A stretch of DNA of 64,000 nucleotides, from contig NC_088323.1 in the NCBI RefSeq assembly GCF_910592395.1, forward strand, positions 11,395,501 to 11,459,500, in the 5' to 3' direction. Positions 13,798-26,929 of the stretch are shown one piece after another (position 1 is the stretch's first letter; every line of letters starts with the position of its first letter). Below the pieces are notes generated by a model that saw only the letters and a program-made list of their open reading frames with translations, had not been told where the DNA came from and did no database searches. The translations under genes were made by a program, and so were the position numbers. This DNA comes from Lineus longissimus. Lineage: Eukaryota > Nemertea > Pilidiophora > Heteronemertea > Lineidae.

Positions 13798-16700
13798 TCT
13801 AATAAACTTTCATCATGACACTGCGGTACGGTCATCAATATTCTTTAAATTCTACTATGTCCCTTTTTCGTCCGATTTCAAGGTTAGTTGCATAATGACC
13901 CCTAGGTAAAAAGGGTGCCTGACTTGCTTTTGGCTGAAAGTAAAAGTGTTTTTAAAGCACTTTAACATACTCTTCAAGTCCTGAAAATATGGTGATAGCA
14001 TGAAAAATAAGTAAGTTATGGCAGTTCATGTCACGATTTTCATGAAACTGCCTAAAACCGGTCTCTTCTTTTAGCCATTGTCATAGCTGAAGTCAATTAA
14101 CATAACGCTGCTTAATTAGGTCGGTTAATTTGCCATAGCTCCCTTATTAATTGTCCTATGTTAATGATCTAGGTGACATTGGAAAGGTATTGGAGTCCTC
14201 TTTCAAATGTTATATAAATCGTCAGCATCGAAAGAGTTAAAAAATTTCATTGTCCTCCCTACTGTTTATTCATCTACACTGACTACACTTGTTGCTGCTA
14301 TCCACCGTCTTGATTGTTTTAACGTGGAATCGTGGTTGCCCAGCTGCATGCAATTATAGGACTTTCTCAGTTTTCGATAACCAGTGTCAGGTGTATAGGC
14401 AATACTTATTGACGAAGCATGTATAATTGTGTCCAACTCATGTTGAAACCAAGATCGTAAAGTTGTCCACTAAAGACTCAATCCACAATGCTATAAATCA
14501 TGATGTCAAAATTGTCTCTGATCTTCACACAATATTGACAAGATGGGATCTGAGTAGACAACACACTGTTTGAATGGGTTGACTTATGATTTGATTGAAA
14601 CTAAAGTGATACAGGGCCTGATTTGTGCATGGTGCAGAAAGTATTACTGAAAACAAAACAATTTTATGTTGGAGCTTGACGTCCGTCATGTGATCTGCAA
14701 CGTAGTGACGTAGATCTTTGGCGCTTTGACTTCAGGCGGCAACTGCAGTGTAGCTCCCATTGTTACTGTCAAAGTAACAATTCATCGGAAACCAAGACCA
14801 TGTGCCATTTTGAGTGTTATTCTGATAAAAAACAGGATGTCGATAATACCCTCATTAAACATATGTTAACGAAGTAAGTATAGGCTATGCTCTTGGCTAG
14901 AAACATTGAAGCAACATATTTCTCTATCAATTTTGACTTATTGGCCTACTATTGCTGACATTCAATGATTCAAACCAAATTGCCTCTTCACCACAACCTT
15001 CCCCCTCATTTTTGGTCATGCCTTGTCCCGATTCTGGCAAAGCAAGTATTCTAAGATACTGGCACTTTTGAAATTCTAAAAAAATGTACAGTCTTCAAAA
15101 TAAATCGAACTATTTCTATATTTCAGCGTGCATTTTACCACAAGGTATTGAAGGTGATTGGTGAAGAAGCTGTTTCAGAATAAGCATTTCAGGCGAAAAT
15201 ACGTTGAATTCAGACGTAACTTTACAACATGTCCAGAGGGAATTCATGCGACATGAGAAAGACGTATAAAAAAATAAAATTATGATACTATAAGCTGCAT
15301 TTTATCTTTGAAATCAATTATTTGTGTCTTAGCTTTTCTGCTTGTTGCATGGCACATGATCAAAATGTTTCATCCAATATTCAGAATATGATGATTTATA
15401 AAAGCCATGAAATTACGTACAATATAAACTTTTTTATTTAGAAAATTAGATGACAGTTTGATGGGGGTCTGGCTATTACACCATAAGCAAGGTGTTCACT
15501 ATTGAGTTTCTTACTATTTCTCTGTAAATGATTATAGAATACGGCTAAGAACTGTCTATAAACAGTGCACACGACAAATCAGTTCATCTGTGAACGCAGT
15601 TACCATAATGTGATAATTGTGATGATGTTTCAGCTACATGTAGTGCAATGAACCTTATTAAAATACTGACTACTCAGTCAGTAGTTTATTGGTTTTTCTT
15701 TCTCCGACTACCGGACGACTACCGATCTAACCAACGTTATCAGATACCGCACGAAAGACAATAGCTAAAGCTTTTAAAATGTCAGGATTGGTAGAAAAGT
15801 ACCTCGGCCATAACCCTATTGTTTTTGGGCTTCATCAGATTTGTGGAAATTGTTATTTTGACGAGTTTGTCGCTCGTCTCAAAAGGTATTCCCCATTGAC
15901 TAAAATAGCGCCAGAGTCGGAATTCTCTGCCACGTGCCACCTATTGCCCTACCTCCCGCGTAGAATCCGATCATGTAACTGATGTTAACCTTGGATGAGC
16001 CCAATATTCGGAAGACGGAGTACTCCCATTGACAGGAAGAGCTGTCAATACCGTCATTGTGTGAAAATTATAATATGATATTTTGGGATGTACCACATTT
16101 TGACAGACTCGTTTAGTTGCGCTGTGCCCCTGAATGGCCAAGTTCGTATTTTATGTACCGATCGATAGGCGAGTCTTCAGTGACCATATTTATGAGGGCG
16201 TTGGAAACGTTAGAAACTTGAGCAAGTCTTCAGCTGGGTTATTTGTTGTTCACTGCACCAGGCCGGGCATGCCGGGCCGCTCGACCAGAGTTGTGCAATT
16301 AGCTAGCTATGCATGTTTTGTGTAGGCCTTCATTTTTTTCGCTATGCTGACACGCAATACATCATTACAAATGTATCCTTACTCGTTTAGCAACAAGGGG
16401 TGTAATGCGAAAAGTGAACAAAAGTACCCATTGCTGCTGAACCTCTTAGTCTTACTTTCCACTATCTTGGTGCCAGAGTGCAGTCTTCAAGTTGACTTGT
16501 CATGGTAATTCTGCCGGTATCCTCTTACGTGCTGGTTGGTAGTTTTGAAATTGACTGATAAGTAAACTCTGGTGATCATGTAACGCACATCCAAATACCT
16601 CAGATGGAGTTTCTTTTTGGCAGGTTGCACTGTCTTGTAGTTTCTCCACCATCTTTTCCATTGGTTAATGGTTCCATGTCTGGTACTGACACAATTTCAG

Positions 16701-16841
16701 CTGAACGCCAGACCCTTGGGCCTCTTATTATGTTTTAGTTTTGTATTGTTCATGTGTAGACCTTGCCCTCTTTAGCTTCACATTGTCCCACAGAGCGGTT
16801 GGTCAGTGCATTGCTGTGTCTCGACTTGTTTTTCTTTACAG
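13798..16841. other. Unassigned stretch
   Basis: No gene is recognised. An open frame at 15779-15982 (67 codons) has no recognisable motif and no supporting signal. Near 16695-16735 the words CAGCTGAACGCCAGACCC and GGGCCTCTTATT resemble the end of an invertebrate repeat family that also occurs near 20145-20195. Confidence 0.35.
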
Positions 16842-16987
16842 GCAACTGAGTCGACTTGAAGAGAAGATGAGTTCTGATGTAGCTGTTATTCTTGAACTCC
16901 TGCGCAGCCGACATGGGACTTGCCAAGATGAACAGGCACCAGAAGATCCTTCATCAGCCCCTAAGATGCCTAAATCAGATTCATCTG
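16842..16987 (+). CDS. Possible single host exon with a coiled-coil segment
   Basis: A pyrimidine-rich tract ending TTTCTTTACAG stands before 16842 and a donor GTAGGT follows 16987, giving a 146-bp internal exon. It would encode a short heptad helix (LSRLEEKMSSDVAVILELL) and then an acidic, proline- and serine-rich tail. The helix loosely resembles the C-terminal assembly coil of EAG/ERG-type potassium channels, but one short exon cannot prove this. No neighbouring exons were found in the window. Confidence 0.3.
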
Positions 16988-18879
16988 GTAGGTGTTGTTA
17001 TGTGCCTTCAATGTCTTGCCACCCTGCATAAGATCATATTGTGGACCTTTTATGATCTAAGATGTTATGAGAATTTTTTACTGCTTTTTAGCTCACCTGT
17101 TGGGAGACAAAACGATATCATGGCGTCGGCCGCCTGCCGTCTGTTAGCGAAACATGTTTCGTAACCGCTGGGCTAGATCGTTGGAACTTGACATGCTGGT
17201 ACCTTTGGGCAATATGCTGTGACACATTTTTCGTTTATGAGATTTGACCTTTTTTTCAGGTCTTCAGGCCATCTTGAAAATATGCTTTTAGCTCAGCTGA
17301 CAAAGTCAGTGGAGCTAGTCAAATAGCTATTCGAATGGTGGCCATCCTTCCATCCATCCATTCATCCATCTGTAGACAAATTGGGCATTTTGTAACCGTA
17401 AGACCTAGGCACTTCAAATCTGGCCATTGGGAAGAAAAACCCAAGATGTCCCGCTGAGAGAAAATTCAGCTCACGTGGGGAAAAAAGCGTAAATGACAAA
17501 AAAAATGTTGTCGCTTTATTCCAGCCGATAGAAGTTTGAGAAGGTCTGCATAATATCGAGGTTTTGATATAAAATAGATCAGTTTCGATTTATGTCACCA
17601 GTTGGTGGCAGTTGGCAAAAATGTTGGTTTGGCACATGGCAAGTCGTATTTGAATTTGGCGGTTGCGAGGCAATACTTCGGCATCCTGAGCAACGTCAAA
17701 GTTGTGCAGTAATGTTCTGCACGCCTAAAGCTACATGTAGACATCAGCCATTTTAGTTGGAGTGCATGAAGCGATGATAGAGGGAATAAATCACTTCAAA
17801 TCAATCGAATCCAGTCGATCATCAGCTCCACAGACCAGGTGAGATGTCTTGATTACATTCTTGTGGATGATTTAAGGTTATCAGTTTGTTCTCATTGCTG
17901 ATAGTTTCACTAAATTTTGACCATGATTGGAAGGTGAAAAAGACAAACTTGTCAGTACTCCTTCGGCTTGGAATATTTGTTGGTACTAAGTGCTGTTAGT
18001 TGTGTTAAAACTACCCGACAAATCACTGTCGGGTTCGATTATAGCTGAAGACCAATAAAATGATTATTTTCAGCAGAATTTGTCAGAAATTATGTGATAT
18101 CCATTCCATTTGGCGATCCCAATGTTTCGAGAATCCAGAAAAAAATGGCTGATTGCCTGAGATTAGCGTATTCACTTCAGGCCGGAACATTTCGTCACAA
18201 TGTGCACTCCAAACACATTTTAATGGCTCAAAATCACCCAGACTCTACTCGAGGAGTATTGAATCTGTAGTTCTTGTAATTGTTATGCAAATCCTTTCTA
18301 ATTACGACAAATTTTTAAGTGTAAGTTAGAAAACCTTATTGTCCCCCGGTGTGAAAACAGCATTGGGACCTACAAACTGATTTTGGGACCTGGCAAAATA
18401 AGGTTCTTATTGTAAATGTTCAGTGGTGTGTGGTGACGATCAGCAGGGGAACCAAGCATCCAGTCCCGTGATGCCTTGTTACTATTATCATATTCTCAAT
18501 CATATCAATTAACTTCCTTGATCAATAGTACTTCCTGCCTTTACCTTGATCAGTAATCATCAGTGCAAAATCAGTTGTTGTTGTTGGTCCTTATTATAAA
18601 ACTTGGCAAGCAAAATTAAGATGTTTTTTCATAATGTTTTACAGGGATGATGGACAGCTGCATTTCAGCGTTTTTGGTAACACATCGAGATGACGGAAAG
18701 AGAGGAGCTCAATGAACACCTTGCAACTCCCATCCAACATCAGTGCTCACCTGCGCTGTCGTCGGAAAAACCAGTCGGTTCTGTTATTTCCTTCCTTTTC
18801 CCTGTGAAACTTAACTCAAAATAGATAAAATAAAGAAAACAGCATGTTGCAGTTGGACCATGTTCACAGGACTAGTTTG
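16988..18879. other. Unassigned stretch with fragments of repeat families
   Basis: TTTTAGCTCACCTGTTGGGA at about 17088 and TTTTAGCTCAGCTGACAAAG at about 17285 are starts of dispersed repeat families also present elsewhere in the window. The rest shows no gene. Confidence 0.4.
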
Positions 18880-19300
18880 GCACAACCAACCTACACTTCA
18901 AAGGAGTTGATGTGAAGGTCCAGACTGTTTCTGGTTGTGACCATGCATCTACTCTGCTGGTTTGTCTCAACCTACACATCAAACGATTTGATTTGATTTG
19001 ATTTAAAGTCCCAGACTGCCTTAACTGCTTGCCCCAAGGCGGTGACCCATGCCTCTACTGTACTGGGCTGGTTTGTCTCAACCTGCACTTCAAAGGATTT
19101 GATGTAAAGGTCCAGACTGCCTTAACCTAATGCTCCAAGGTTGTGACCATGCATCGACTGGACTGGTTTTTCACAACCTGCACTTCAAAGGATACAACGG
19201 TCCAGATTGCAATCACTAAGTTGTCCTAGGTTGGTTTGTCTCCTGTTGAACTCCAACGGAATCGATGTAAAGGTCCAGAGTTACTTACATGCATCTACTG
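18880..19300. repeat. Diverged tandem repeat, about 100-bp units
   Basis: The phrases CAACCTACACTTCAAAGGA, GATGTAAAGGTCCAGACTG and GTGACCATGCATCTACTG recur four times in order. One unit contains a short GATTT run near 18966. Confidence 0.7.
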
Positions 19301-19404
19301 GGTTGTGACACACGAAGGAACCATCGCAACAAGAAAGATTTACCCTTTGTAACGGTACTCATTATATGAAGTTATTGTACAATCAGATGGCTCTTCATGT
19401 TTTT

Positions 19405-20048
19405 AGCTCACCTCTGGGGAGCTTTTACGACACCGTGGCGTCCATCGTCGTCCTTTCGTTTCGTCACAGGCGGCCATCTTTGAAATAGTTTTTTGCCTTT
19501 TTGCAGCTTATGGTTGTACGTCAAGTTACGACATTTTTATGGTGGGTGTATCTAATAAGGTTAAATCACAAATCCACCGGGTTTTTGATTTGACCTATTT
19601 TTCTAGGTCACAGAAAATTAAACCAAATCCTATTTCCCCAAAACTAATGATCGGATTGCAACCAAATTCATGTGATTATGTATCTATGTACTCTTATCAA
19701 TATCCCTAATTTTCAGTCAAATCCCATGACAACTTTGGCCGCCAGGTCGCCATCTTGAAAATCCAACAAAGTCCTATTACTCCAAAACTGTTGAACAGAT
19801 GTCAACCAATTTCCATGTGACATGTACACTCTTCAATAACCCTGAAATTCAGTCAACTTTATAACCAAAATGCAATACATAGATGGTACCGGTAATTTTC
19901 TTTTGCGCCATTGAGCCAAGAAGAATGATATTATTCAATGCAATCAAAGCTGGTGAAACTAGCCAGAAACTGTTCTCCCCATATCCAGTGCAAATGACAT
20001 GCATTACATTACCTGAGGTGAGCACATTGTCCCTGGACCATTTCATTT
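19405..20048. repeat. AGCTCACCT-family element, near-complete copy
   Basis: It begins TTTTTAGCTCACCTCTGGGG, continues with GACACCGTGGCGTCC, and ends GAGGTGAGCACATTGTCC then CTGGACCATTTCATT. Start and end match the element at 44183-45345. Its last 255 bp are shared with 4361-4616. Confidence 0.7.
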
Positions 20049-21760
20049 AAATTTGGCATGTAGCCATCTTTGACACCATTTTTAGCTCAGTTTTGTGACA
20101 GAATATTCATATAAACTGCCCCAGGAAAAACGAACTGATCATCTCTACATTCAGCTGAGCGCCAGGCCCATCAGCCTCTTGTTTTGTTATTTTGAAGCTT
20201 ATGGTTATAGCTAGATGAAAAGTTCTCATTCCTTTTCCGCAAAGATTACTACTGCCTTCTTCCAGGCTACGTGGGGTTACCACGATTTTATGACAAGGAC
20301 GGAGTCAAAACCGAAACATTTCCAAAATCTTTTTCAAAACTGTTTATTCAAGCAAGGCATCAGTATATAAATACAAATTTTCTAACTGCATGCAATTACA
20401 ATATTATAAATCTATTCGCATGCTATGAATTAGCAATTTGCCATGATTAGACAATTTGGACAGCAAATATCTTCCCTAACCCCATTAAAATGATAGTTAA
20501 CAACGGAACAAACAAAACGTTTAAATCGACTGCTTCACAATAGACAGTCTTTAGGCACGAAATCGCGCATCCCCGACAAAAGTATTTCCGCTGAATGATA
20601 CTAAATCATTCAATTCACCACGTTAACAATATAATAACTAATTCAGTTATTATCCAATTACAAAGATTGCTGTCCAATAGTCCAATATCGCAGCATGCAG
20701 AAATAAGATTAACTCGAAGAAATTAAAGGGCCAATGTTTTCTATATCCCGGGGGTATACTTTACATAGAGCAACACTTTTTTTTTGGTGAGTGCATGTAA
20801 TCATGATACTTCGCATATCACACAGCTTTTTTTATTTAATCAAATTTTTTAAGGTCACAGTCATCAAACTCTAAAATTTCACTGAAAGGTGGCACATTTC
20901 TTTTCTATTCGTCACATACTTTTCCAATTTGATAAAGGGGTGTTTTTAGGATAGGAAGTGGAAAAAGTTCTGTTGTGCAATCGTGACTTTATTGTTTCTT
21001 TGATATCAAAGCACAGCGTTATTACAAGAACAAATGACAATTAAACTGCAAAGACAAAACATGTAAGAAATTCGTTGACGTATCAGGAAGGAGAAAATAC
21101 TTGAATAGAGAAATGCCTATAAGAAAGAGAGAAAGTTGGCAAATGTGAACCAGTCTGGTAAGACCCAGTCAAAGTCAAAAATTGTACATTACCAATATTT
21201 TGCATTTGCAAGAAGCATATGGTCGAAGGAATCTGTCTTACAAATTAGAGATAGTTTTATCAAATATTTTCAGAGATATTGGTGATTTAATTCTCAAAAC
21301 TTCAGGGCTCGAAAAACTGTTATATTGAGCAATATTGGAATATTGAGAAATTTCATCACAAACGTTGACAACTTTTCAATCGGCATAATTCCTATCTTCT
21401 AGAATTGTCCTGACAATGTTTAATACATCATTTTTAGTCTCTTCTAGACTTAAAGCATGACCACCAAAATGAATTGTGGTCAGGTGCTTGTAGAAATGCC
21501 AATGCTTCCCCCTTGCAGGCTTGCACTGCATGAATGAACACTTTGGGGCTTTACCCTTTCACGGCTGAAGCCTCTGAGGGCACAAATATTTGTTTTTTCT
21601 CGCAAAAAAGATCATCCAATTGCAATGCATGATGGATATGAATGTTCTGTATTGAAAATGATGATAATTTCTTCACATTTTGCATTCTCAGTCTTTTACA
21701 ATTTTTTTGTTTGACGTCACTCTTGGAGTCTTTGGTGGCATCTTGATGGAGGTGTGAGTA
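20049..21760. other. Unassigned stretch
   Basis: A second repeat start (TTTTTAGCTCAG) at about 20080 and a matching end (CAGCTGAGCGCCAGGCCC) near 20153 enclose a short remnant. The remainder shows no gene or known element. Confidence 0.35.
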
Positions 21761-22096
21761 TCACACTTGGTTATCCACTAAGTCCACTAAGTCTTCTCTT
21801 ATTCCAAACCAGTTGAAGCTTCGGATAATCTTTTCTCTAAGTTTTTTGCTATCCAAGATGTCCTTACAGAAAACTGTCATGCACGCTTGTCGGAGAACTG
21901 TTTCTCTCATCACCTTCAGAGCCACAAACTTCAGGTCATTGTGCGTCCCATCTCGCTTCTTGAATCTCCTGTACAGTATGCCATCTTTCATTGTCAGATA
22001 ACTCCAGTAGTTCCAGTAATGGTGCAGTGCTGGGGCCTGTCCGCAGACTTCCGGACCGTAGGTGTGTTTCTCCTCCTTTAGCCAGTCTCTGATCAT
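21761..22096 (-). pseudogene. Gypsy integrase N-terminal part (truncated)
   Basis: A 111-residue frame includes GILYRRFKKRDGT and the segment LRQACMTVFCKDILDSKKL, which fits the region leading into and through the HHCC zinc domain of Gypsy integrases, although key histidines are lost. No DDE core follows. Confidence 0.6.
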
Positions 22097-22500
22097 TCAG
22101 ATGTCTGGATCGTTTTCCTGGCTACTGATGAGCTGCTGCTTATTGTATGGCTACTCCCAGTTACATTGCTCGTCCATCTCCTCTACTGTCTACTCATGAG
22201 ACTCTGGCTCCCTTTCAGCTACTGACTCATTGGTCTTAGACATGGTCACCATCCTAGCGGTATCCTTCATCTTGCTTTATACCCCTTCTGCCTGGTCCCC
22301 ACTTGAGGCTACGAAGAACAAAGCATGGTAACTGCTATCTTCTGACATTTCTTGCAGGGTCCGCAAGGTAATGACCTGTCCTCAGCGCTTTTCCTTTGGC
22401 AACTCCTCGGATTTATGCAGCGGGACATTGCCTCTGCATTGTGTTTCACACCTTGTCTGTACTCCCGGGTGAAGTCGTACTTAGATAGTATATCCAGCTA

Positions 22501-23046
22501 TCATGACACTCTGTCTTTGGGTTCTTCGAGATTACACAGGTACTTAAGGGCCTGATGATCACTTCGGCAAATACGATGCCTTCCCAGCAGGTACGTCTTA
22601 TAGTACTCAATGAAATGCTTCACAGCCAACAATTCTCTCAAAGTGACGCAGTAATTTCTTTCTGCTTTAAATAGAGTTTTACTCCAATATGCACTGACCT
22701 TCTCCTGTCCGTTCTGCACTTGGCTCAGCACTGTTCCCATGCAAAAGGTGCTAGCAACAGTGTCGAAGATGCACTGATTTTTAGCGTTAGGATATGCCAT
22801 GATCCTTGGGCTTGTCAGAATCCTCTTAAATTTTTCGAATGCATCAGTGCACTCTTGTGTCCAGATAAACTCATTTTCACTAGTTCTGAGAAACCTGGCA
22901 TGTGTCATCAGTAGTAGCTTTCTTTGCCTAGATACAATCTCACTTCTGCCTTGGACTTTGGAATACGCCTGTGGACTAACTTGGCGACATTTTCTGGGTT
23001 GGGCAGTACTTCTTCTACAACTACAATGTGACCAAGAAATTGACAC
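22501..23046 (-). pseudogene. Gypsy RNase H region
   Basis: The frame encodes the RT/RNase H connection (FIWTQECTDAFEKFKRIL) followed by an RNase H domain (CIFDTVASTFCMGTVLSQ, then AERNYCVTLRELLAVKHFIE and SDHQALKYL). These are the classic positions of the Gypsy RNase H fold. The usual first catalytic Asp region is altered and the frame is cut from the RT upstream. Confidence 0.8.
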
Positions 23047-23137
23047 TGTCTTTCAGCAGTAGGCATTTTCTTGGTTTGAGCTTCAGTCCAGCTTAATGCA
23101 GCCTCTCAAACACTTCTGCTAGGCGGTCCGAATGTTC

Positions 23138-23680
23138 CTAGAAATCAATGGAATGCACAATTACATCATCCAGGTAGATAAGACAAATCGACCATTGCAG
23201 CCCTGCCAATGCCATATGCATCAATCGAGAGAAGATTCCTGCAGAGTTCTTCAACCCCAATGGCATCTTAGTGTACTCAAAGTGCCCATACATAGTACAA
23301 AATGCAGTCTTTGGGATGTCAGATTCATGAATTGGCACATTATTGTGTGCACTCTGCATGTCTAAGGTTGAGAAGAGCTTGGCTCCTGAAAAGGCATCTA
23401 GGCAGTCTTGTACTTTTGTGATAGGGAATGCATCTGTATTACTGATGGAGTTCACTCTTCTATTGTCCACACTTGGCCTCACTGTTCCATCCATCTTCCG
23501 AACTAGTACAATGGGGCTGACCCGTGGACTAGCTGATGGTCGAGCTATGTCTTGTCTCAGTATCTGGTCAATGCCTTTCTTCTCCTCATCCTTAAAGGCT
23601 AGTACCATCCTTCGCGGCTGTGGTTTTATAGGTCTTGTATTCCTCTTTCTATCGTATGTTCTACTGAGGTGGCCTCCCAA
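23138..23680 (-). pseudogene. Gypsy reverse transcriptase
   Basis: Motifs in order are SPIVLVRKMDGTVRPSVDNR, LFSTLDMQSAHNNVPI, KTAFCTMYGHFEYTKMPLGL and the catalytic box YLDD within ICLIYLDDVIVHS. The palm domain is nearly complete. Flanking parts lie in other frames. Confidence 0.9.
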
Positions 23681-24088
23681 ACATCATCGTCATCCTTAGC
23701 AAACACATCTTCATAATGGCTCAGGAGGTCAGCAACGGCTTCTTTCTGAACATCACTTGTTATATTTTAGACTGTATCATTGTAGACTCTTTCTCTTTCC
23801 ATGACGAGCTTTTCTCCAACCTCGCTGACTCCCAACTGATCATGCTAAGTCGCCCCCCTTGGCTTCTTTAGTTTTATAGGCCTGATGTCATCAAAGTTAC
23901 CATCTAGCTCTGGGTCGTCCTTCTCACATAAAACTTTGACTGGCGTCTGTGAGTTCTCTGCAAATCCCAGGACTTCATCTTGTTTTACCATTTGATCAAC
24001 ATTAAATGGATTGATGATCCTAGTTTAACTGTTGTGTTATTCTGGCCATCTACAAGACATGTTGCGAGCATCAGCTTATAGTCATCTG

Positions 24089-24379
24089 TTAGTTTCGGTG
24101 AAGATTTCCACTGTCATGCATGCATCCTAAGTGCTCTCCTGCTGGGGACATATTCAAGACAGGTCTCCTCCTCTCTTGTTTATTCATGAGTATTGTGTGC
24201 GATAGTAGGCATTGGCTTCCTCCAGTATCCAGATTCATATTAATTTCCTCATCTTGAAATCGTCCTTCAATGTAAATTCCATTGTATCTTGCTCTCTTGC
24301 ATCTTGTGACCTCCAAGCTATCTTTCATTTCAACCAAAAATTCATAGTAGGGGTCATTTTCTACGGTTTCATTGGTCAA
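24089..24379 (-). pseudogene. Gypsy aspartic protease
   Basis: The frame contains INMNLDTGGSQCLLS, in which DTG is the catalytic triplet of retroviral-type aspartic proteases. The distance to the RT downstream and the zinc knuckle upstream fits a Gypsy polyprotein. Confidence 0.7.
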
Positions 24380-24579
24380 TGTTATCGGGGGGACCCTTTT
24401 AACGAGTGACTGTTGCTTGCCTCAGTAGATGCTTTCTACTCCATCCTCCCGGTTAGTGGCGCTTGGTATGGTGGCCTGCTGTGCGTCTACAATACTTGTA
24501 AGCTTGCTAAGCTCAATGGTGGGCCCCCATTGCAGCTTCACCTGGTATCTGGTAACTAGACAGCATGGCATGGAAGGAG

Positions 24580-25743
24580 TCACAGTTTTTGACAAAATGA
24601 CTGAGAGCTCCACACTTATAACATGTACTTGTGTGACGATTTATTCTAGCTCGTCCCAGTAATCTCTGGTCAGTGGGCTGATTTCCACCATTGTTCCAAC
24701 TCTGGTTATTGCCTTCCCGGTTCCCCGGCTGCTTTTAGGGCTTCCACTGTCTCCTTTATAGTTTTCAGCTTTTTCTTGGAGTTCCTTCATAACTGGAGGT
24801 AGACTTGTTACTGGACTTCTCGTATGGCTTGCTACCTTCTTTCTTTTTCTGGAAAGGCTTACTCTGACGCGGCCTTTGGTTCCTCTGCTGACCAGCAAAC
24901 CTGACAGCTTCTTGTTCCATTTCCTCCACCTCGGATCCTACTCCTGGTGATTCTCCTCTGACAGCTCTTTGTTTTTCATCTCTTAGTCCTCTGCTTGATT
25001 CGGCCGTCTTGTCTTGATCAGGTTCACCATCTGGTTAATAGCATTATCGATGTCCTCTGCTTGACCCACAAATTCAATATGTTTGCCTTCTTTTGTGTCA
25101 TATACCCCACGAAAGAACCTCTGCCAAAGATCTTCTTTTCTGGTCTGGTAATCCCTTTTAGGCGCGGCCTTGTTATAGAGGCGTTTTAAATCGGAGCTTC
25201 TCCTGCTTTCTGGCATCTGTTATTGAACTGTGTTTGAAAGGTATTTACTGACTCCACCATTTCTGAATCTGTTTCCTAACTCTCCTACCAGTTAAGCATA
25301 ATTATTCCTAGTTTCTTCTGGAAGCTGCTCATACACGAACGTTCCTGCTTTGCCCTGAAGTCTGAGAAGGAGTTCATCAAGTTTCTGCTTTTCTGACCAG
25401 TTCATGCAATCTGCAATGTTCCTGATCCTGTTAAACCAAACTTTCCATGAGTCCTTCCCTCTGAAGTTTGGCAACTTGGGACCAGGACTACAGCAGATCT
25501 TCTGGTTGTACGGGCTTCTTTGTCCTCTGAGTTTTCTCTTGAGCAACAGCTATTTTCAGAACTTGACGAGTCACATCTTGCCCGCCTTCGGCTCTGTCTT
25601 TGAGTGTCTTCCTTCCTGGCACCCTCTAGTGTCAGTTTCTTCTCACTGCTCTGCTTTTGGCTCACCGAAGGGGAGTTTATACAATACCGCAGTGTCGTCC
25701 GTCTTCCGTATCCTGTTTCATAAACTGTAGCACCAATAATCAA
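24580..25743 (-). pseudogene. Gypsy gag region with a zinc knuckle
   Basis: Frames at 25546-25292, 25216-24983 and 24898-24641 make up a gag-like protein: KLPNFRGKDSWKVWFNRI followed by LDELLLRLQGKAGTFVYEQL is a typical gag segment. A CCHC knuckle (CYKCGALSHFVKNC) is read near 24590-24632. The fragments are in different frames. Confidence 0.7.
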
Positions 25744-25750
25744 TAAGACT

Positions 25751-26877
25751 ATGAACTTTTAACTTTGTACAAAGGACTCCCTAGGTCAGGTGACCTCTGA
25801 CACTGAATTTCAGTCCGATCTGATTCTTGATTTGGCCACCAGGGAGCCAAAGGTGGAAACCTAAAATGTGTGACATCTCCCTTATAAGTGACTCATTTCG
25901 ATATAATGTTATAGTAGGTTCTCTCCTAGTACCACATATCATATGGATTTTTCATTTGACCTAATTTTCAAGGTCAAAGGGGTCAAATAGCATTAATTGG
26001 CCATTTGAGTGTAACTATGGCACGTTTCTGAACCGCTAAAGCTATGAACTTGAAATTTAGTACTACTGACTCACTACGTCATATAACCTCTGACACCGAA
26101 TTTCGATGTGATTTGATCCTCGACATGCCCACCAAGAGGCCAAAACTAAAATAGGTAAAAAGTGCAATATCTGGCGTATTGGTGACTTGTTTTCGATGCT
26201 ATTTTTATGTTAGGTACTCTGAGCTTTGATACATCACATATCCTGCGAGTTTTTGATTTGATCAAATTTTCAAGGTCACAGAGGTCAAATGGTGACAATT
26301 GGCTGTTTGAATGTAACTGTGGCATGTTTTTTAACCACTAAAGCTATGAACTTGAAATTTGGTACACCTGACTCCCTGTGCCATGTTACCTCTGACACTG
26401 AATTTGATTCTTGACTTGGCCCAATTTGATTCTTGACTTGGCCACCAGGAAGCCAGAAGTGGAAACCTAAAAAGTGTGATATCTCTCAGTCACTAGTTTT
26501 CGATAAAATTCCTATGGTAGGTTCTCCCAGCAGGATACATCACAAATCATACCGGTGTTTGATTTGACCTATTCAAGGTCACAGAGGTCAAATGGCATAA
26601 ATTGGCCATATGAGTGTGACTATGACACGTTTCTTAACTGCTGAAGCTATGAACTTGAAATTTGGTACACTTGACTCCCTATGTCATGCAAACACAAAGT
26701 GCTCTGATCTGATTCTCGACTTGGCCACCAGGAGATAAAAACTAAAAAAGTAAAAAGTACAATATCTCGCTCATTAGTGACTTTTTTTCGATGATATTTT
26801 TGTGGTAGGTATTCCAAGCAAGGATACATCACATGTCATACCGACTTTGGTTTGACCTATATGTAGCATGTTTCTTA
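25751..26877. repeat. Array of AGCTCACCT-family internal modules
   Basis: Modules of roughly 300 bp repeat the phrases GCTATGAACTTGAAATTTGG, GACTTGGCCACCAGG, ATCACATATCATACC and CAAGGTCACAGAGGTCAAA. The same modules occur in 44330-45220, 28745-28935 and from 52208 on. No protein is encoded. Confidence 0.8.
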
Positions 26878-26923
26878 ATAGTAATAATAAAATTGTCATA
26901 TATGACAATTTTATTATTACTAT
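26878..26923. repeat. 46-bp perfect palindrome
   Basis: The arms meet in CATATATG and read AGTAATAATAAAATTG outward on each side, with no mismatch over 23 bp per arm. It lies exactly where the repeat modules stop and the retrotransposon at 26930-28450 begins. It could come from the A-rich tail of that insertion or from a fold-back event. Confidence 0.9.
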
Positions 26924-26929
26924 ACATAC

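Larger units (their letters stand above)
21750..25750 (-). mobile_element. Decayed Ty3/Gypsy retrotransposon (gag-pro-pol)
   Basis: Read on the minus strand, the order is gag, zinc knuckle, protease, reverse transcriptase, RNase H, start of integrase, the order of Ty3/Gypsy elements. Many frameshifts and stops break it. The integrase core is missing after about 21760 and no LTR was found on either side, so the copy is truncated. Confidence 0.9.

Noticed and set aside
15779-15982. 67-codon open frame as a host gene
   Set aside because: No motif, no splice or promoter support and no similarity that I recognise.
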